A stretch of 64,000 nt of DNA, from positions 930,001 to 994,000 of the forward strand of contig CAWFFZ010000008.1 of the NCBI GenBank assembly GCA_963815295.1, given 5' to 3'. Below, one piece after another: positions 60,546 to 64,000 of this stretch; positions within the stretch are counted from its first letter, which is position 1; every line of letters begins with the position of its first letter. Source of the stretch: JACDHG01 sp963815295. GTDB taxonomy: Bacteria; Actinomycetota; Actinomycetes; Propionibacteriales; Nocardioidaceae. Under the pieces are notes generated by a model. The model was not told where the DNA came from. It made no database searches and saw only the letters and a list, made by a program, of their open reading frames with translations. The translations under genes and the position numbers were made by a program.

Positions 60546-62147
60546 TCAGGATGCGCTGACCGGCACGCCGGGCACAGCCTCTTCGGTGTCGTTGATCTCT
60601 TCGTGCCGGACGTTCATGAACAGGAACGTGATGGCCGAGCCCGCCCAGATCATGAACGCACCGACGATGAACGCGTACGTCGAGCCGTGCGCGAATGCGA
60701 CGTTCTGGATCGTCTGGGCGAGACCTGCCTGCTCTTCGGCCGTCGGCAGGGGCCCTTGACCCGCCACGCGCTCGGCGGCGGCTCCGATCTCGGCGCCCTT
60801 GTCGGTCGCGGCGTGGACGGCGACGGTGCTGAGCGTGGCGAGCCCCAGGGCGCCGCCGATCTGCTGCATCGCGTTGAGCACACCAGAGCCGATGCCTGAG
60901 TCCTGCTCGCCGACGCCGTGCACCGCGGTCAGGGTGAGTGGCACGAACACGAAGCCCATCCCGAGCGACATGACAAGGATCCACGGCAGCAGATCTGTCG
61001 CGTATGACGCGTCGACCCCGAGCTGCTGCAGCTGAGCCGCGCTGCCGGCGCTGTCGGAGTACGGCAGGCGCGAGAACCCGAACAGGCCGATCCCCGCTGC
61101 CAGCGTGCCGAAACCGGCCAGCCAGCGTGGGTCGATACGCGACATCAGGTTGGACGCGATCGTCGCCGACGCCACGATCCCGAAGCTGAACGGCAAGAAC
61201 GCGAAGCCTGCCTTCAGCGACGAGTAGCCCATGCCGTCTTGGATGATGATGCTCAAGAAGAAGAACATCGCGAACATCGCTGCCGGGACGAGCATCATCA
61301 CGACGAAGCTGACGCCGCGGGTGCGGTCGGCGAGGATGTGGAACGGCATCAGCGGATCCTTGATCACCCGCTCGATCGCGATGAAGGCAGCGAGGAGAAC
61401 ACCACCGGCAACGAGGGCTGCGATGGTCCCGTTGTCGCTCCAGCCGTGGCTCGGGTCGGCGGCGCGTGTCAGGCCGTAGACGAGACTGAGCAGACCGAGC
61501 GTGCCGGTCAGCGCTCCGGGGAGGTCGAGGCGCACCCGGCGAGGAGTGCTCTCGCCGAGGAACATCGGAGCAAGCACCGCGGCAGCGACGCCGATCGGAA
61601 CGTTGATCAAGAACGTCCAGCGCCAGGAGTACTCGGTCAGCCAGCCGCCGAGGATCAGGCCGACGGCGGCACCGGCACCGGACATGGCGGCATACACGGC
61701 AAAAGCTCGGTTGCGCTCCTTGCCGGCTGGGAACGTCGTGGTGATCAGGGCGAGTGCCGTAGGACTGGCAATCGCGGCACCCACGCCCTGCAGGCCCCGC
61801 GACGCGAGCAGCAGCTCTTGGTTCTGCGCGATGCCGCCCAAGAGCGACGCGAACGCGAACAGCAAGACGCCGATCATGAAGACTTTGCGGCGACCGAACT
61901 GGTCGCCGAGGCGTCCACCCAGCAGCAAGAGGCCGCCGAAAGCCAGGGTGTAACCGGTGATGATCCACGACTGGTTGCTCGCGGTGAAGTCGAGGTCTTC
62001 GGAGATGTAGGGGATAGCGATGTTGGCGATGGTGGCGTCGAGAACCACCATCAACTGGGCAATGGAGATGATCGCGAGAGCCGCACCGAGATGTCGGTGG
62101 CCGTGATCTGCTGCGTCACGTCCGTCGAGTTCGAGGCTGGTCGACAT
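60546..62147 (-). CDS. MFS drug efflux transporter, DHA2 family (14 helices)
   Basis: 533 residues. DHA2 motifs: IAQLMVVLDATIANIAIPYI in helix 1 (motif D1), GGLLLLGGRLGDQFGRRKVF (motif A), ASRGLQGVGAAIASPTALAL and GLILGGWLTEYSWRWTFLIN (motif C). Fourteen hydrophobic segments; the long FMNVRHEEINDTEE C-terminus is cytosolic. It exports drugs or dyes with protons, like EmrB/QacA-type proteins. It lies 67 bp downstream of a TetR gene on the same strand, so it is probably the repressor's target through a shared transcript. Confidence 0.94.
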   Translation of the reverse strand: MSTSLELDGRDAADHGHRHLGAALAIISIAQLMVVLDATIANIAIPYISEDLDFTASNQSWIITGYTLAFGGLLLLGGRLGDQFGRRKVFMIGVLLFAFASLLGGIAQNQELLLASRGLQGVGAAIASPTALALITTTFPAGKERNRAFAVYAAMSGAGAAVGLILGGWLTEYSWRWTFLINVPIGVAAAVLAPMFLGESTPRRVRLDLPGALTGTLGLLSLVYGLTRAADPSHGWSDNGTIAALVAGGVLLAAFIAIERVIKDPLMPFHILADRTRGVSFVVMMLVPAAMFAMFFFLSIIIQDGMGYSSLKAGFAFLPFSFGIVASATIASNLMSRIDPRWLAGFGTLAAGIGLFGFSRLPYSDSAGSAAQLQQLGVDASYATDLLPWILVMSLGMGFVFVPLTLTAVHGVGEQDSGIGSGVLNAMQQIGGALGLATLSTVAVHAATDKGAEIGAAAERVAGQGPLPTAEEQAGLAQTIQNVAFAHGSTYAFIVGAFMIWAGSAITFLFMNVRHEEINDTEEAVPGVPVSAS

Positions 62148-62214
62148 GGGTTTTCCTTTGCATGGTTGGTGTTCTGTGCAGAGTCGTTTGCGGTCTGTCT
62201 TGACGTGCTAGGGG

Positions 62215-62856
62215 TTACTGCTCTGATCTACAAGGTTTGTGGGTGGCTGCGGGGATCACGATCTGGTCAAGGATCCGGGCCACGGTGGCGTCGTCGACAG
62301 GCTCGCTCAGGACAAACACGCGATGCATGATGATGGCGCCGAGCACAGGCGTGATGAGGTCAAGGTCGACGTCTGGTGGGATCTCTCCCCGCTCTCGCGC
62401 CCGCTCGTAAATCGCGCGGGTGGCCGCGACTTTGGGCGCAAGGAACCGCTCATGGAACGCCTCGGTGAACTCGTCGTCATGGTGGAGCGCCGTGATGACG
62501 CTCGCCATCACCGCGAGCGGCCGCTTGTCGGTCAGCCCACCCTTGGCGCACGCGGCCGCCATCAGGTCGCCGCGCAAGCTGCCCGTGTCGGTGTCGAGCA
62601 CCTGGGGTGCGCCCTTCGCACGAAGCAAGGCGTCGACGACAAGCTCGGCCTTGGTGGTCCAACGTCGATACAGAGTCGCCTTGCTCGCCTTGGCCGCGGT
62701 GGCGACGGCATCCATGGTGAGGCGGTCGTAGCCGCTCGACGCGAGCAGCGCCAAGGTGGCGTCGAGGATCTCGGTCTCGCGGTCGCCCTCGACCCGAGGT
62801 CGCCCGGTGGTGGGGGCCTGCGTCGTACGACGGGTGGCCTTGTCAGTCGTAGTCAC
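62215..62856 (-). CDS. TetR-family transcriptional repressor
   Basis: 213 residues from GTG 62856, which has GGAGGGAG upstream. N-terminal HTH: RETEILDATLALLASSGYDR, then LTMDAVATAAKASKATLYRR, then WTTKAELVVDALLRAKGAP. The C-terminal ligand domain contains DKRPLAVMASVITALHHDDE and IITPVLGAIIMHRVFVLSEP-like helices (TetR_C_11-type). First gene of an operon with the MFS pump. A perfect palindrome and an array of 17-bp repeats lie 20-115 bp upstream (listed separately) and are the likely operator. Confidence 0.92.
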   Translation of the reverse strand: MTTTDKATRRTTQAPTTGRPRVEGDRETEILDATLALLASSGYDRLTMDAVATAAKASKATLYRRWTTKAELVVDALLRAKGAPQVLDTDTGSLRGDLMAAACAKGGLTDKRPLAVMASVITALHHDDEFTEAFHERFLAPKVAATRAIYERARERGEIPPDVDLDLITPVLGAIIMHRVFVLSEPVDDATVARILDQIVIPAATHKPCRSEQ

Positions 62857-62876
62857 GTGGCACTCCCTCCAACTCC

Positions 62877-62961
62877 GGATGAAACGTAAGGGTGGATGAA
62901 ACACAGTGCTGGATGAAACACAGTGCTGGATGAAACACAGTGCTGGATGAAACGAAACAGT
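62877..62961 (-). repeat. Array of five 17-bp direct repeats upstream of the TetR gene
   Basis: The unit GGATGAAACACAGTGCT occurs exactly three times in phase (62894-62910, 62911-62927, 62928-62944). Before it is a diverged copy GGATGAAACGTAAGGGT (62877-62893), and after it a partial copy begins at 62945. Every unit carries GATGAAAC, the same half-site found in the palindrome at 62947-62971. Strict 17-bp phasing over five units. Confidence 0.9.
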
Positions 62962-62971
62962 TTCGTTTCAT
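62947..62971. promoter_or_regulatory. Perfect palindromic operator, probable TetR binding site
   Basis: ATGAAACGAAAC (62947-62958), central A, then GTTTCGTTTCAT (62960-62971): 12-bp arms without mismatch. Size and symmetry fit TetR-family operators. It overlaps the end of the 17-bp repeat array, and the nearest leftward gene is the TetR-MFS operon. Confidence 0.85.
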
Positions 62972-63099
62972 CACCACCGTACCTGGCAGCCCCAGGCGTC
63001 CTCAAATGGTTTTCCTGCGACGTCGGTCACAGCCCAGGGCAAGGACTCCAGTCCACCAGGGAGCACCGACAGTTTCGACGCCTTGTGGGAGGTGACGGT

Positions 63100-64000
63100 C
63101 TACGTGCGCGCCGGTATCTCGGCGATGGCCTCGCTGTAAGAAAGGCCGCTCAGCTCGAGCAGATCGACGGTCAGGGAGCGGATCTGGCCCAACACGACCG
63201 CGGCTGAGAGTGTCAGGGGTTCGCTGGCCTGCGCGGTGCGTTCGGCCACGTCGAGCAGGGTCGGCCGGGCGGCGTCCGGTGAATGGTTGGCTGCGAAGTC
63301 GTCGGCCATCTGCTCCGCAGCAGCGGCGAGGTCGTCGAGCAGTGACAGGTAGTCGGGCGGCATCGTCTCGTCGAGCCGGGCACTCACCACGACCCGGCGG
63401 ATGAGGACGCGAGTGTTGCGCAACGCCCGGTCGAGCGGCCCCACGACGTCGGCGATCGAGCGGACATGCGCCTTGGCACTCCGGCGGAACGGTGACGATC
63501 GGACCACCTCGAGCCCTTCGCTGGCGGCGGCCCGCAGGTCGCTCAGCAGTGCCTCCATCTCGCGTGCCCGGTCGAGCGTGTCGGACGCCTGGTCGACATC
63601 GACGTTGCTCGCACTGTCACGCGCCGACCGCAAGAGCCGAGCCAGCTCAGAGGTGACCTTCGCCGCCTCCTCACGTGGCTGCCGCAACGGGGCACCCGGC
63701 ACCAGCGTCGCGGCGACGAGTGCAACGGCTCCACCGATGAACGCATCGACGATCCGGCTCAACCCGCCGTCGAGAGGGAGGAGAGTCGTCACCACGATCG
63801 CTTGCACGGCTGCCTGACCGATGAAAAGCACACCGGCATCGAGCAGGACCGCCGCCGACATGGCTACGGCGACCACAACCACGATCTGCCAGCCACCCTG
63901 GCCGAAGACATGGGTGAACCCGTCAGCGATCCCGATTCCGACGGCGCATCCGACCGTCACCTCGGCGACCCGCCGGAGCCGTTGGCCGTACGACGTACCG
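63100..64000 (-). CDS. FUSC-family (aromatic acid exporter-like) membrane protein, N-terminus outside window
   Basis: The frame is open to the right edge of the window, so the start is missing; the GTG at 63960 is internal. The first visible residues (TSYGQRLRRVAEVTVG, then CAVGIGIADGF) are the conserved FUSC helix-turn segment. Four or five helices follow, for example GGWQIVVVVAVAMSAAVLLD and GGLSRIVDAFIGGAVALVAA, then a cytosolic helical tail of about 180 residues (ARLLRSARDSASNVDVDQAS). The family exports aromatic acids or other anions. Its 3' end is 240 bp upstream of the TetR gene, on the same strand. Confidence 0.8.
   Translation of the reverse strand, partial: GTSYGQRLRRVAEVTVGCAVGIGIADGFTHVFGQGGWQIVVVVAVAMSAAVLLDAGVLFIGQAAVQAIVVTTLLPLDGGLSRIVDAFIGGAVALVAATLVPGAPLRQPREEAAKVTSELARLLRSARDSASNVDVDQASDTLDRAREMEALLSDLRAAASEGLEVVRSSPFRRSAKAHVRSIADVVGPLDRALRNTRVLIRRVVVSARLDETMPPDYLSLLDDLAAAAEQMADDFAANHSPDAARPTLLDVAERTAQASEPLTLSAAVVLGQIRSLTVDLLELSGLSYSEAIAEIPART

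Noticed and set aside
62877..62961. Possible CRISPR or minisatellite gene
   Set aside because: The units are contiguous without spacers and lie in a promoter; operator array is the simpler reading.

Overview
The window is about 64 kb of high-GC actinobacterial chromosome. Mycothiol-type DinB proteins, a SARP-type activator, DUF222/HNH (13E12-type) genes, LtrA and DUF1206 proteins, GTG/TTG starts and ABC/MMPL/MFS exporters suggest a Nocardioidaceae-like genus (Nocardioides/Aeromicrobium sphere). This is inferred from gene content; no rRNA or tRNA gene is present to confirm it.

Layout. 0-12 kb: accessory enzymes (YCII-like protein, two aminoglycoside-phosphotransferase-like kinases, GntR regulator, an ECF sigma factor overlapping a membrane-anchored partner, a vanadium-haloperoxidase-fold protein, an MMPL exporter, a DinB protein, a sugar dehydrogenase/isomerase pair, a thioredoxin-fold protein). 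Two gene scraps (methyltransferase, cupin) lie between them. 12-23 kb: Tat-exported PhoX-like phosphatase, SDR, a very large SARP/ATPase regulator, SRPBCC protein, an integrase scrap, adenine deaminase, GNAT and an alpha/beta hydrolase. 23-31 kb: frameshifted DUF222/HNH gene, M50B peptidase, DksA-like protein, Tat esterase, frameshifted LtrA, ATP-dependent DNA ligase, CDP-alcohol phosphotransferase plus DMT permease. 31-35 kb: a tight cassette of sensor kinase, response regulator, ABC ATPase and ABC permease. 35-40 kb: hydrolase homologue lacking its nucleophile, large secreted hydrolase, RsbW-like ATPase, NERD protein. 41-45.7 kb: copper operon (csoR, a copA-like ATPase with an added C-terminal region, DUF4396), then a DJ-1/PfpI protein. 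45.8-47.7 kb: a heavily frameshifted DUF222/HNH pseudogene next to clustered short repeats. 48-64 kb: secreted M6 metalloprotease, Na+/H+ antiporter with a UBP-type zinc finger, a 5'-truncated PBP4, HrpA helicase, DUF1206 protein, secreted 5'-nucleotidase, and a TetR-MFS drug-efflux operon behind an array of 17-bp repeats ending in a perfect palindrome, then the 3' part of a FUSC-family gene.

How it works together. The most coherent units are the copper operon, with a CsoR-type palindrome in the spacer of an apparent leaderless promoter; the kinase/regulator/ABC export cassette; and the TetR-MFS operon with its operator array. No CRISPR, phage structural genes or intact transposase were seen. 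The strongest leads are the CopA C-terminal extension, the 17-bp operator array, a dehydrogenase gene with no ATG/GTG/TTG start, two enzymes that lost a key catalytic residue, and the decay around the DUF222/HNH loci.
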